DNA of 52,722 nucleotides from CAMENZ01 sp041854955 (lineage in GTDB: Bacteria > Bacillota > Clostridia > Peptostreptococcales > Anaerovoracaceae). The stretch's first letter is position 1; the number at the start of each line of letters is the position of its first letter. A model generated the notes under the pieces. It was not told where the DNA came from. It worked only from the letters and a program-made list of their open reading frames with translations, and searched no databases. This document shows positions 23,295-31,888 of this stretch, piece by piece. The stretch lies in assembly GCA_041854955.1 (NCBI GenBank), contig JBHADF010000063.1, positions 1 to 52,722 of the forward strand. The letters run 5' to 3'. The position numbers were made by a program, and so were the translations under genes.

Positions 23295-24200
23295 ATGTTT
23301 GCATGGTATTATGTGGAAGGCATACTCATCCTTTGCGGGATAAATATGATGGTCGTTATGGGACTGTCCCTTCTTACTGGATTTACAGGCCTGTTCTCCT
23401 TCGGACACGCAGGCTTCATGGCTATAGGTGCTTATGTGGCAGGTTCCCTGTCTACAATGCTCCATTGGCCTTTCATTCCTGCCGTAATAGCAGGAGGCGT
23501 GGTAGCGATGCTCATGTCCTTCATAATAGGAGGCTTGACCCTGAATTTGAAAGGCGACTATTTCTGTATAGCCACCTTGGGCTTCGGTGAAGCTACCCGA
23601 CTTATATTAAACAATGTGCAGTTCTTCGGCGGAGCCAGAGGTATGGCCAGCATCCCTATGAAAACAGGGCTTTTAAACGTATATATCTTTGTTTTCATAG
23701 GTGTAATCTTCATGTGGTATCTCATAAGATCCAGACACGGAAGAAACATGATTGCCATAAGAGAAGAAGAACTTGCATCTCAGGCTATAGGTATCAATGT
23801 ATTCAAGTACAAGATGATGTCCTTGGCTATAAGTGCTCTCTACGCCGGAATAGGCGGAGCTTTATGGGCACACTATTTAACCTTTATAAACCCGGCTATG
23901 TTTATGCTGACAAAATCCACGGAGATGACCATAATGGTTATTATCGGAGGCTTGGGAAGTATTACAGGCTCCATCGTAGGAACCTTCTTCCTCACCTTCT
24001 TACCTGAGATTTTCAGAGAATTCGTAGACTGGCGTATGGTTATCTACGGAGCTGCCGTAATAGCAGTTATGGCCCTCAGACCTCAGGGACTCCTTGGCGG
24101 AATAGAATTCAGCCCTTCCGGAATCATCAAATGGATTAAAAAGGGTCCCGGCAAAAAGGCTTCCAAGGCACCTCAGACAGGAGAAGGAGGTAAGGCATAA
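23295..24200 (+). CDS. livM: Branched-chain amino acid ABC transporter permease LivM
   Basis: This is a 301-residue second permease subunit with about eight hydrophobic segments. LLTGFTGLFSFGHAGFMAIGAY near residue 25 and the IIGGLGSITGSIVG loop are the family marks. The C-terminal ~25 residues are Lys/Pro rich and cytoplasmic. It overlaps livG by one base (TAATG). Confidence 0.94.
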   Translation: MFAWYYVEGILILCGINMMVVMGLSLLTGFTGLFSFGHAGFMAIGAYVAGSLSTMLHWPFIPAVIAGGVVAMLMSFIIGGLTLNLKGDYFCIATLGFGEATRLILNNVQFFGGARGMASIPMKTGLLNVYIFVFIGVIFMWYLIRSRHGRNMIAIREEELASQAIGINVFKYKMMSLAISALYAGIGGALWAHYLTFINPAMFMLTKSTEMTIMVIIGGLGSITGSIVGTFFLTFLPEIFREFVDWRMVIYGAAVIAVMALRPQGLLGGIEFSPSGIIKWIKKGPGKKASKAPQTGEGGKA

Positions 24201-25081
24201 TGACTAAAGTATTGACATTGGATAACGTTACAAAGCGTTTCGGCGGCCTTACCGCTGTAGGAAATGTAAGCTTTTCCATCAACGAAGGAGAAATCTTCGG
24301 ACTAATCGGTCCTAACGGAGCCGGAAAGACTACTATTTTCAACTTGATTACAGGAGTATACACTCTCACCGAGGGTAACATACATTTCAGCAACGGTGAA
24401 AAAGAGGCTCAGCTGGTTGCTAAGGCTGACCCTTACGGCACAGGCTTCTTCAATGACTTGAAGAGAAGATTTATCTTCAAGCCCAAAAAGCCTTCCGAAA
24501 TAGCCGAAATGGGTATAACCCGTACATTCCAGAACATAAGACTTTTCAAGAAGCTTTCCGTATACGACAATGTACTTACGGCTTGCCACAGAAGCGCAAA
24601 ATACGGCTTGCTTGTATCCCTGTTCCCTTGGAAACTGCCGTACACAAATATAGCTTATCCTTGGTTCAAAAAACAGGTTGCCCAGGAAAAGGTCTTAAAC
24701 GACAAGACTACAGAGCTGTTAAAGATGATGGGGCTTTGGGAATACAGAGACATGACGGCAGCGAACCTGCCCTACGGACTTCAGAGAAAGCTGGAGATAG
24801 CCAGAGCCCTTGCCCTGGATCCGAAGCTCTTGCTCTTGGACGAACCGGCTGCAGGTATGAACCCGGAAGAAACCCTTGCACTCTTGGATCTGATAAAGGA
24901 AATCCGTGACAAGTTCCAGCTTACAGTGCTGATTATCGAGCATCACATGGACTTGGTTATGAACCTTTGCGACAGAATATATGTACTCAACTTCGGTAAG
25001 TTCCTGGCAGAAGGCGTGCCCGCTGATATACAGAACAACAAGGATGTTGTGGAAGCTTACCTTGGAAAGGAGGAGGAATAG
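24200..25081 (+). CDS. livG: Branched-chain amino acid ABC transporter ATPase LivG
   Basis: This is a 293-residue ATPase. Walker A GPNGAGKTT (37-45), the Q-loop region MGITRTFQNIRLF, the signature-like PYGLQRKLEIARAL, Walker B LLLLDEPAAGMN and the switch His in IIEHHMD are present. The family's insert of ~25 residues before the Q-loop is rich in Lys/Phe. It powers transport together with LivF, whose start lies three bases after its stop codon. Confidence 0.95.
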   Translation: MTKVLTLDNVTKRFGGLTAVGNVSFSINEGEIFGLIGPNGAGKTTIFNLITGVYTLTEGNIHFSNGEKEAQLVAKADPYGTGFFNDLKRRFIFKPKKPSEIAEMGITRTFQNIRLFKKLSVYDNVLTACHRSAKYGLLVSLFPWKLPYTNIAYPWFKKQVAQEKVLNDKTTELLKMMGLWEYRDMTAANLPYGLQRKLEIARALALDPKLLLLDEPAAGMNPEETLALLDLIKEIRDKFQLTVLIIEHHMDLVMNLCDRIYVLNFGKFLAEGVPADIQNNKDVVEAYLGKEEE

Positions 25082-25084
25082 CCC

Positions 25085-25786
25085 ATGCTTAAGGTTAGAG
25101 ATCTTAATGTTTTCTATGGCGGTATACATGCCATAAGAGGTATAGACATAGATGTAAATAAGGGCGAAATCGTCACGATCATAGGAAGTAACGGAGCGGG
25201 AAAGTCCTCCATGCTCAACGCCATAAGCGGTATAGTAAAATATACCGGCTCCATAGAATATGAAGGAAAGACACTTCCCAATGTAGCCCACAAGGTTGTG
25301 CAGTCGGGAATCTGTCAAGTGCCGGAAGGTCGTGTGATTTTTGCAAACCTTTCCGTTCATGAAAATCTCAAGATGGGAGCCTATCTGAGAAATGATACCA
25401 AGGCTATAAATGAAGATTTTGCCAGAGTATATGATTTGTTCCCCAGATTGAAGGAAAGAGAAAAGCAAATCGCCGGAACTCTTTCCGGAGGAGAACAGCA
25501 GATGCTGGCCATGGGAAGAGGCCTCATGTCCTCACCGGAGCTGATTTTGCTGGATGAACCTTCCTTAGGATTGGCACCTCTTTTGATAAACACCATTTTC
25601 GATATCATAAGAGAGATTAAATCTATGGGAAAGACCATTCTTCTCGTAGAGCAGAATGCCTTCAAGGCCCTTTCCGTAGCCGATGAAGCCTATGTTTTGG
25701 AGCAAGGCACCATCACAGCCAAGGGCAAAGCTTCAGACCTTATCAAGGATCCTAAGATTCAGGAAGCTTACCTGGGTAAGAAATAG
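25085..25786 (+). CDS. livF: Branched-chain amino acid ABC transporter ATPase LivF
   Basis: This is a 233-residue ATPase. Walker A is GSNGAGKSS (34-42), the signature is LSGGEQQMLAMGRGL, Walker B LILLDEPSLGLAP and the switch His position reads VEQNA as usual for LivF. It is the last gene of the operon; a terminator lies at 25840-25880. Confidence 0.95.
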   Translation: MLKVRDLNVFYGGIHAIRGIDIDVNKGEIVTIIGSNGAGKSSMLNAISGIVKYTGSIEYEGKTLPNVAHKVVQSGICQVPEGRVIFANLSVHENLKMGAYLRNDTKAINEDFARVYDLFPRLKEREKQIAGTLSGGEQQMLAMGRGLMSSPELILLDEPSLGLAPLLINTIFDIIREIKSMGKTILLVEQNAFKALSVADEAYVLEQGTITAKGKASDLIKDPKIQEAYLGKK

Positions 25787-25839
25787 AACCCGTAAAAGGT
25801 GCCCAAGAACCTGTAGTCCTGTAGGATAAAAAGTCGATA

Positions 25840-25880
25840 AAAACCGCTGTAACCCTAAAGGGCCGCAGCGGTTTTTGGCT
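25840..25880 (+). terminator. Terminator of liv operon
   Basis: AAACCGCTG (25841-25849) pairs with CAGCGGTTT (25866-25874), and a T-run follows. Confidence 0.85.
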
Positions 25881-25906
25881 TTTTCGGTATATTTCTCCAT
25901 ACATCA

Positions 25907-25935
25907 TTGAAAAACCTGAGGAAATGTATTATCCT
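25907..25935 (+). promoter_or_regulatory. Candidate promoter of hydrolase gene
   Basis: TTGAAA (25907-25912) and TATCCT (25930-25935) are spaced by 17 bases, 47 bases before the ATG at 25983. Confidence 0.45.
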
Positions 25936-25982
25936 ATATCTAACATAATTCGGTATAGCCTTTAGACTGAGGAGATAAGAAA

Positions 25983-26525
25983 ATGAAAAAGAAATTGCTC
26001 ATAGTTGTGGATTATCAGGTGGATTTTGTCAATGGAGCCTTAGGCTTTCCCGCTGCGGAAGCCATCGAAGAGAATATTGCCGCCAAGATAGTGGAATATC
26101 GCAAGTTAGGTGAGGGCGGTGAAGTGGTGTTCACCATGGACACCCACAAGAAAAACTATATGGAAACCCAGGAGGGCAGAAATTTGCCTGTAAGCCACTG
26201 CATAGAAGGGGAGCCGGGCTGGCAGCTCTACGGAAAGGTTGCCGCTCTAAAGGAAGAAGGAGATAAGGTATTTGTAAAATACACCTTCGGCTCCTTGGAG
26301 CTGGGCAAGTATCTGGAAAAGGGAGACTATGAGTCCATCGAAATCTGCGGAGTCGTGACCAACATCTGCGTTATTTCCAATATGGTAATAGCAAAATCCG
26401 CCCTGCCGGAGGCGCCCATAACGGTAGATGCTTCCTGCGTGGCGAGCTATGATGAGGATATGGAGGAGAAGTCTCTGAAGGTGATGGAAAACCTCCAGGT
26501 ATCGGTGAAAGGCAAGGAAAAATAA
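25983..26525 (+). CDS. Nicotinamidase/isochorismatase-like cysteine hydrolase
   Basis: This is a 180-residue cysteine hydrolase. The catalytic set Asp10 (VVDYQVDF), Lys99 (VKYTFGS) and Cys129 (GVVTNICV) is intact. Asp53-x-His55 and His72 (PVSHC) match the metal ligands of nicotinamidases, so hydrolysis of nicotinamide or a similar amide in NAD salvage is the best guess; related amidases cannot be excluded. The stop codon overlaps the start of the PLP-enzyme gene by one base, so the two are coupled. AGGAGATAAG precedes the start. Confidence 0.8.
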   Translation: MKKKLLIVVDYQVDFVNGALGFPAAEAIEENIAAKIVEYRKLGEGGEVVFTMDTHKKNYMETQEGRNLPVSHCIEGEPGWQLYGKVAALKEEGDKVFVKYTFGSLELGKYLEKGDYESIEICGVVTNICVISNMVIAKSALPEAPITVDASCVASYDEDMEEKSLKVMENLQVSVKGKEK

Positions 26526-27553
26526 TGATTTACCTGAACAACGCCCAGACTACGGTGGAAAAGCCGGAAGGGGCAAAAGGTGACAGAAAGGCCGGCCTTG
26601 AAGAGGCCAAGGCGGCGGCAGCTCAGGTTTTCGGCATGAAGGACCAGGGAGAAGTCCTGCTGACAAAGGGCTGTACCCAGGCCATGGAAATAGTGCTTAA
26701 AAGCCTGCTTTCAGAGGAGAACCACGTCATATCAACGGTAACGGAGCAGGATGGGGTCTTAAAGCTTTTGGAGAATATAGGTTGCCAAGTATCCTATGTG
26801 GGGGTAAATGCCTACGGAGCCTTAAAATATGAAGATATAGAGCCCCTCATAAAGCCAAATACAAAGGCCGTCGTAATATGCCACGGCTCACCTGTTACGG
26901 GAAATGTGGTGGATATGGAGAAAATATCTGTCATAGCCAAGCGCCACGGACTCCTGGTCATAGCTGACGGAGCCCAGACTGCAGGAGGAATAGACTTCAG
27001 CTTTGAAAATCTCGGCGCGGATTTCTATTGCTTTACCGCTCACAAAAAGCTGATGGGGCCCTACGGCTTAGGCGGTGTATGTATGAAGGAGGGCATGAGC
27101 AAGCTTTTAAATAAGGAGCTGGTTGAAGGCATAGGGGAGATAGATGAAGGCCTGCTGGGCAAGTTTTGCGCAGGGATTGAATATATCTTGGGAAGAGGCA
27201 TGTATGGTGTCGCAATGCAACCCCACCGCATGGCCAAGCGGTTTTTCGAAGCCGTATCCTCTATGGATGCAGTCAAGGTTTACGGAGACTTCGGCACCGG
27301 CATAAAGCTTCCCATCGTTTCCCTTTCGGTGGAGGGACATAAGCCCTCAGAGGTGGCGGAATTCATGAAGAAAAACGGAATTGTGGTTAAAGCCGGCACC
27401 TGCGACTGCTCTATGCTGCACAAGGCATTGGGAACAGAGGAGGGCCTGGTCAGGTTCAGCTTCGGGTATTTCAACACCAGACAGGATGTAAACGATGCCA
27501 TCTGGATCCTGATGAAAATGCTGGGAGTGGAGGATTTATATCTCTTGGCATAA
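26525..27553 (+). CDS. Cysteine desulfurase-like class V PLP enzyme
   Basis: This is a 342-residue PLP enzyme of the aminotransferase class V fold. Asp148 in ADGAQT contacts the pyridine ring, and Lys184 in TAHKKLMGPYGLGG is the Schiff-base lysine. The C-terminal AGTCDCSMLHKALGT and GLVRFSFGYFNT resemble the family annotated as cysteine desulfurase family protein, with a Cys where desulfurases have the active-site Cys. The N-terminal segment is short. Substrate unknown: sulfur mobilisation from cysteine or a selenocysteine-like lyase reaction are possibilities. It is coupled to the hydrolase upstream. Confidence 0.78.
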   Translation: MIYLNNAQTTVEKPEGAKGDRKAGLEEAKAAAAQVFGMKDQGEVLLTKGCTQAMEIVLKSLLSEENHVISTVTEQDGVLKLLENIGCQVSYVGVNAYGALKYEDIEPLIKPNTKAVVICHGSPVTGNVVDMEKISVIAKRHGLLVIADGAQTAGGIDFSFENLGADFYCFTAHKKLMGPYGLGGVCMKEGMSKLLNKELVEGIGEIDEGLLGKFCAGIEYILGRGMYGVAMQPHRMAKRFFEAVSSMDAVKVYGDFGTGIKLPIVSLSVEGHKPSEVAEFMKKNGIVVKAGTCDCSMLHKALGTEEGLVRFSFGYFNTRQDVNDAIWILMKMLGVEDLYLLA

Positions 27554-27570
27554 GCCATAACAAAAAATTA

Positions 27571-27617
27571 AAGGGCAGATTTCGGGGTGGTGACACCTCG
27601 GAAAATCTGTCCTTTTT
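27571..27617. terminator. Bidirectional terminator
   Basis: A long imperfect stem (27571-27588 with 27594-27613) ends in TTTTT on the plus strand. It lies between the convergent PLP-enzyme and aldo/keto reductase genes. Confidence 0.75.
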
Positions 27618-27637
27618 CATACAACGGATATATTAAA

Positions 27638-28639
27638 CTAATACATTACGATAGCCCTCACCGGACAGGCGTAGGCACAATAGCCGCAGGTGATGCACTT
27701 GCTTTGGTCTATTACCGCCAGACCGTTTTCCTTGCTAAAGGAAATGGCACCGGAGGCGCAGGCGGAAAAGCAGCTGCCGCAGCCCTCGCAATCCTCATGA
27801 TTGACCTGAACCCTCTTTTGCGAGAAATCAGGAACATAGCTGTCAGCCATATTTCCCGACAGGAAAGCCAAGGCATCGTCCACATCAGAATAGGAGCCGA
27901 AGCCTAACATGAGGGCATCCACCTCCGGTCGGGAGAGGACAAAGTCAAGAGCCGCCCTATAGAAAGGGGTCAGGTTTCCACCGCCTAAGGCCTTCATAGT
28001 AAAGACCCCTTTTCCTTCCCTGTGGCACCTTCCTATGGCGGAAAGCATATCTTCCGGAGAGCCTGCTTGGTCCAAAATGACACCGTCATTCATAACACCC
28101 TTTCTGATTCCCATACCCTTGAAGTTTAGCAGAGGGAAAACTAAGTCACAATCAGGGTTTGAAGCCATATCGTCAACCACATTTATGTGATGAGTTGACA
28201 GACCTATAGCCTTAATTTTGCCTTTTTTTCGTCCCTCTATGAGAGCTTCCCAGGCACCTTGCCTTTGGGCAAACTGGCCTGTCCTGACTTCGTGAAGCAG
28301 GAAGATATCTATATAGTCACGACCTATGGCTCGGCATGCATCCTCGATGGCCTTTTCCATTTCCTCATAACTACTGGTGAGGGATTTTGAGGAAAAAACA
28401 AGATCATCGGAAGACTGTCCCTCTTCCCGGAGAATTTCCAGAAAGCGGCTTATATAGGGATAGGTCTTGTAGTATTCCGCCGTATCTATAAAATTTATTC
28501 CCTGTGAAAAGGCATAGGAAAGAAGCTTTGCTCCTTCATCTACAGGGAGGCAAAGCTGGGAAGGCCCTATGGGAAGCACTCCGAAGCCTATTTTACTCAC
28601 CTTAATACCTGTCTGCCCTAAAACAATCTTTTCCAACAT
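27638..28639 (-). CDS. Aldo/keto reductase with C-terminal ferredoxin domain
   Basis: This is a 333-residue protein. The reductase barrel (1-275) keeps the tetrad Asp52 and Tyr57 (FIDTAEYY), Lys85 (SSKS) and His116 (LLHE). The C-terminal ~55 residues carry two CxxCxxCxxxC clusters, CEGCGSCFSACASG and CITCGYCAYACPV, as in bacterial ferredoxin. Such hybrid proteins are common in anaerobes; the reaction is not known, but electrons may pass between the clusters and the carbonyl substrate. It stands alone on the minus strand. Confidence 0.88.
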   Translation of the reverse strand: MLEKIVLGQTGIKVSKIGFGVLPIGPSQLCLPVDEGAKLLSYAFSQGINFIDTAEYYKTYPYISRFLEILREEGQSSDDLVFSSKSLTSSYEEMEKAIEDACRAIGRDYIDIFLLHEVRTGQFAQRQGAWEALIEGRKKGKIKAIGLSTHHINVVDDMASNPDCDLVFPLLNFKGMGIRKGVMNDGVILDQAGSPEDMLSAIGRCHREGKGVFTMKALGGGNLTPFYRAALDFVLSRPEVDALMLGFGSYSDVDDALAFLSGNMADSYVPDFSQKRVQVNHEDCEGCGSCFSACASGAISFSKENGLAVIDQSKCITCGYCAYACPVRAIVMY

Positions 28640-28823
28640 CTGACTCCTTTACCACAGCCCCTACGCAATCTACAGGACTACAAAATATATACAATATCTG
28701 AATTTACTTCACCATGATTTCACTTTTATTTTTAATTATAATAGGTTATAATGATTTTGGAAAGTATAAAGTGAGTATCAGCTTATTTTAGCTGCGTGAT
28801 AATGAAAGTTGAGGTACTGAAAA

Positions 28824-29468
28824 TTGTCTTGGACTGAGAAAAATGCCATACTGCCATTGGAAGACCAAATCGGTTATGAGATGTTCCTACATGAATATAA
28901 ATCGGCTCTTAAAGAGCTTCATACCAAGGTAGAAATCCTTGCGGAAAACTTCGCCGTAAGACATAACTACAACCCTATACACCATGTGGAAAAACGACTT
29001 AAAAATGCCAAAAGCCTGGAGGAAAAGCTGAGGAGACTGGATTTTGAAACAACCATACCCTCCGCCAGAGAGCACATTTACGATATAGCCGGCGTGCGAA
29101 TAGTAGTAAACTTCTTGGATGACGTATATAAGATGGAAGAAATGCTTTTGGCTCAGAACGACATCGCTTTGATTTCCAAAAAGGATTACATAGAAAATCC
29201 CAAGCCTAACGGATATCGCTCCTTGCATCTTGCCATAAAGATTCCCGTTTTCCTTTTGGACGGCTGGGTGGCAGTTCCCGTGGAAGTGCAACTCAGAACC
29301 GTAGCCATGGACTTCTGGGCTTCTTTGGAGCATAACTTGAGATATAAGCAGGACAACATGGTGCCGCCCAGGATAAACACAGAGCTGAAGGCCTGTGCTG
29401 AAGTCAGCGCCACCTTAGATAAGAGAATGCAGAAGATATATAACGAAATATATAGGCTTCAGGATTGA
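28824..29468 (+). CDS. Small alarmone synthetase (RelQ/YjbM-like)
   Basis: This is a 214-residue (p)ppGpp synthetase without hydrolase, TGS or ACT domains. The RelA/SpoT synthetase motifs are visible: VEKRLKNAKSLEEKL, DIAGVRIVV with the conserved Arg, NPKPNGYRSLHLAI (about 131-144), and VEVQLRTVAMDFWASLEH with the catalytic Glu-x-Gln. The start codon is TTG, nine bases after GAGG; no ATG lies in frame until residue 19, inside the domain. It makes (p)ppGpp or pppGpp under cell-wall or other stress in Firmicutes. A glutathione peroxidase gene follows after 35 bases. Confidence 0.9.
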   Translation: MSWTEKNAILPLEDQIGYEMFLHEYKSALKELHTKVEILAENFAVRHNYNPIHHVEKRLKNAKSLEEKLRRLDFETTIPSAREHIYDIAGVRIVVNFLDDVYKMEEMLLAQNDIALISKKDYIENPKPNGYRSLHLAIKIPVFLLDGWVAVPVEVQLRTVAMDFWASLEHNLRYKQDNMVPPRINTELKACAEVSATLDKRMQKIYNEIYRLQD

Positions 29469-29503
29469 AACAGGGGCGAGACCCCATAAGAAAAGGAGAA
29501 AAT

Positions 29504-30049
29504 ATGAAAACAGTTTATGATTTTAACATAAAGGAAAGAAACGGCGAGGAAACAAGCCTGAAAAAGTATGAGGGTAAGGTACTCCTCATCGTGAATACGG
29601 CCACAGCCTGTGGCTTTACGCCTCACTATGAGCCCCTTGAGGCCATGTATAAAGAGCTGAAGGACAGAGACTTTGAGATTTTGGACTTCCCCTCAAACCA
29701 GTTTGCCAACCAGGCTCCCGGCTCCGACGAGGAAATTCATCAGTTCTGTACCCTTAAGTTCGGCACAGAATTCCCTCAGTTTGCCAAAATAGATGTGAAC
29801 GGTGATAATGCCCATCCTCTCTTCGTATTTTTGGCCGAGGAAAAGCCCTTTGAAGGCTTTGGAAAAGGGCTGAAAAATGCCGCCTTGGATAAATTTGCCC
29901 AGGGCAATAACAAGACCTTCGGAGACAAGGCCCATATAAGATGGAACTTTACCAAGTTTCTCATAGACCGTCAGGGAAAGGTACTTGCCAGATTTGAGCC
30001 GACAGTGGACATGAAAGAGGTAAGAGAAGCCGTATTGGCGGCACTTTAA
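29504..30049 (+). CDS. Glutathione peroxidase family protein (Cys type)
   Basis: This is a 181-residue thiol peroxidase of the Gpx family. The catalytic Cys36 sits in NTATACGFTPHY (TGT codon, so not selenocysteine). The partner Gln in FPSNQFANQ and the Trp-Asn in IRWNFTKFLID complete the active site. In anaerobes these usually run on thioredoxin. The ATG at 29504 follows AAAAGGAGA; the open frame extends upstream to 29465 without a ribosome site. Probably cotranscribed with the alarmone synthetase. Confidence 0.9.
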   Translation: MKTVYDFNIKERNGEETSLKKYEGKVLLIVNTATACGFTPHYEPLEAMYKELKDRDFEILDFPSNQFANQAPGSDEEIHQFCTLKFGTEFPQFAKIDVNGDNAHPLFVFLAEEKPFEGFGKGLKNAALDKFAQGNNKTFGDKAHIRWNFTKFLIDRQGKVLARFEPTVDMKEVREAVLAAL

Positions 30050-30108
30050 TCCAAGCCCCGGACCGGGGAGGCCTTGCCGACAGGAGAAAAAGTTGTGCGG
30101 TAAAACTA

Positions 30109-30137
30109 TTGACAGGCATAAATTTTAGTGATAATAT
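30109..30137 (+). promoter_or_regulatory. Promoter of T-box-trpB unit
   Basis: A perfect TTGACA (30109-30114) and TAATAT (30132-30137) are spaced by 17 bases, directly before the T-box leader. Confidence 0.7.
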
Positions 30138-30144
30138 CTAAAAA

Positions 30145-30425
30145 ACCGTTGAAGAAGAGTGAGTAGATTTTATTAACTTCCTCCCAGAGAGCTGCAGGCG
30201 GTGGGATTGCGGCAGGAAACATAAGATTGAATGGACTTCCGAGGGCAAGCGGAAAGAAGGGCTAAGGCAGCCTGCCGAGTATGTGAGACGGCGAGACCTT
30301 CCGTAACCATGGGTCAGCGTATGTCGGTACGCAGTAAGAGGGCGCCTTTGGCGTCAAGCCGGGTGGCACCGCAGGAAAAGAGCTTTATTCCTGTCCCAGC
30401 AAGGAAACTGGGACAGGTTTTTTTG
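30145..30425 (+). ncRNA. T-box riboswitch with tryptophan specifier
   Basis: The leader has the T-box features in order: a long stem I with AGAGAGCTG-like and GGCGGTGGG blocks, a specifier region GAATGGACTTCC in which TGG (30232-30234) is the Trp codon, then the T-box core CGGGTGGCACCGC (30360-30372), and a terminator at 30390-30424. The bulge TGGC (30364-30367) pairs with a GCCA tRNA end, which suits tRNA-Trp with discriminator G. Uncharged tRNA-Trp would favour the antiterminator and turn on the trpB gene. Confidence 0.93.
30390..30424 (+). terminator. T-box terminator
   Basis: A perfect 10-bp stem (30390-30399 with 30408-30417) is followed by seven T; the left arm would be taken up by the T-box antiterminator when uncharged tRNA is bound. 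Confidence 0.92.
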
Positions 30426-30463
30426 TCCCTAAATACATTGGATTAGAAAAGGAGACAAGAAAA

Positions 30464-31840
30464 ATGAATGACAAGACTATACCCTATAAGATTTATCTGG
30501 AAGAAGGGGAAATGCCCAAGGCATGGTATAACCTTCGTGCGGATATGATAAATAAACCGGCACCCCTTTTGAATCCGGCTACCCTGAAGCCTATGACCAA
30601 GGAAGAGCTGGAGACCGTATTTTGCAGCCAACTGGCAGAGCAGGAGCTGGATGAGACCAATGCCTTTATAGAGATTCCTGAGGAAATCAGAAACTTTTAT
30701 AAGATGTATCGCCCCTCACCTCTCGTAAGGGCCTATTGCTTGGAGGAAAAGCTTCAGACCCCTGCAAAAATATACTATAAATTTGAAGGTAACAACACCT
30801 CCGGCAGTCACAAGCTGAACTCGGCCATAGCTCAGGCATATTTTGCAAAGAAGCAGGGCCTCAAGGGTGTGACTACGGAAACGGGAGCCGGACAGTGGGG
30901 TACAGCTCTTTCCATGGCCTGCTCCTACTTCGGCCTTGATTGTAAGGTCTATATGGTAAAGGTTTCCTACGAGCAGAAGCCCTTCAGAAGGGAAGTCATG
31001 AGGACCTACGGAGCCTCCGTAACACCTTCGCCTTCTATGGAAACCAATGTGGGAAGGCTGATAAATGAACAGCATCCGGGCACAAGCGGAAGTCTGGGCT
31101 GTGCCATTTCCGAGGCGGTGGAAAAGGCCGTGACAACGGAGGGCTACAGATATGTTCTGGGAAGCGTGCTGAATCAGGTGCTCCTCCATCAGTCCGTCAT
31201 CGGCTTGGAAGCCAAGGCTGCCATGGACAAATACGGCATCACTCCCGATATAATCATAGGAAGTGCCGGCGGCGGTTCCAATTTAGGAGGCCTCATAGCC
31301 CCCTTTATGGGAGAAAAGATAAAAGGAAAGGCTGACTACCGAATCGTAGCCGTGGAACCGGCCTCATGCCCCAGCCTTACCAAGGGCAGATACGTTTACG
31401 ATTATTGCGATACAGGTCATGTTTCGCCCTTGTCGAAGATGTATACTCTCGGCAGCGATTTCATACCCTCCGCCAGCCATGCGGGAGGCCTGCGCTATCA
31501 CGGCATGAGCTCCACAGTTTCCCAGCTCTACCATGAAGGTCTTATGGAGGCCGTTGCCGTCAATCAGACAGAAGTCTTTGAGGCAGCCGAACAGTTTGCC
31601 AGGGTAGAGGGCATACTCCCCGCACCGGAAAGCGCCCACGCTATAAAGGTGGCCATAGATGAGGCCATGAAGTGCAAGGAAACAGGTGAGGAAAAGACTA
31701 TTCTTTTCGGCCTCACAGGCACGGGATATTTCGACATGGTGGCCTATCAGAAGTTCCACGACGGTGAGATGGCAGATTTTGTACCCACCGAAGAGGAATT
31801 GGAAGAAGCCTTTTCAAAACTTCCCAACATCAAGGAATAA
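30464..31840 (+). CDS. trpB: TrpB2-type tryptophan synthase beta chain
   Basis: This is a 458-residue PLP enzyme of the TrpB2 (TrpB-like) group, longer at the N-terminus than standard TrpB. Lys117 in SGSHKLNSA holds PLP; TETGAGQWGTA, GSAGGGSNLGG and GLTGTGYFD are the substrate and phosphate loops. It joins indole and serine to tryptophan. No trpA or other trp gene is nearby, so it most likely salvages free indole, as proposed for TrpB2 proteins that do not need TrpA. The Trp T-box upstream supports the pathway. Confidence 0.92.
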   Translation: MNDKTIPYKIYLEEGEMPKAWYNLRADMINKPAPLLNPATLKPMTKEELETVFCSQLAEQELDETNAFIEIPEEIRNFYKMYRPSPLVRAYCLEEKLQTPAKIYYKFEGNNTSGSHKLNSAIAQAYFAKKQGLKGVTTETGAGQWGTALSMACSYFGLDCKVYMVKVSYEQKPFRREVMRTYGASVTPSPSMETNVGRLINEQHPGTSGSLGCAISEAVEKAVTTEGYRYVLGSVLNQVLLHQSVIGLEAKAAMDKYGITPDIIIGSAGGGSNLGGLIAPFMGEKIKGKADYRIVAVEPASCPSLTKGRYVYDYCDTGHVSPLSKMYTLGSDFIPSASHAGGLRYHGMSSTVSQLYHEGLMEAVAVNQTEVFEAAEQFARVEGILPAPESAHAIKVAIDEAMKCKETGEEKTILFGLTGTGYFDMVAYQKFHDGEMADFVPTEEELEEAFSKLPNIKE

Positions 31841-31888
31841 GATAAAATAGTAATATATAATATAAACATATAACGGAAAGGAGAGATT

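Noticed and set aside
24719..25468. Minus-strand frame of 249 codons
   Set aside because: It is antisense to livG and livF, both with intact ATPase motifs.
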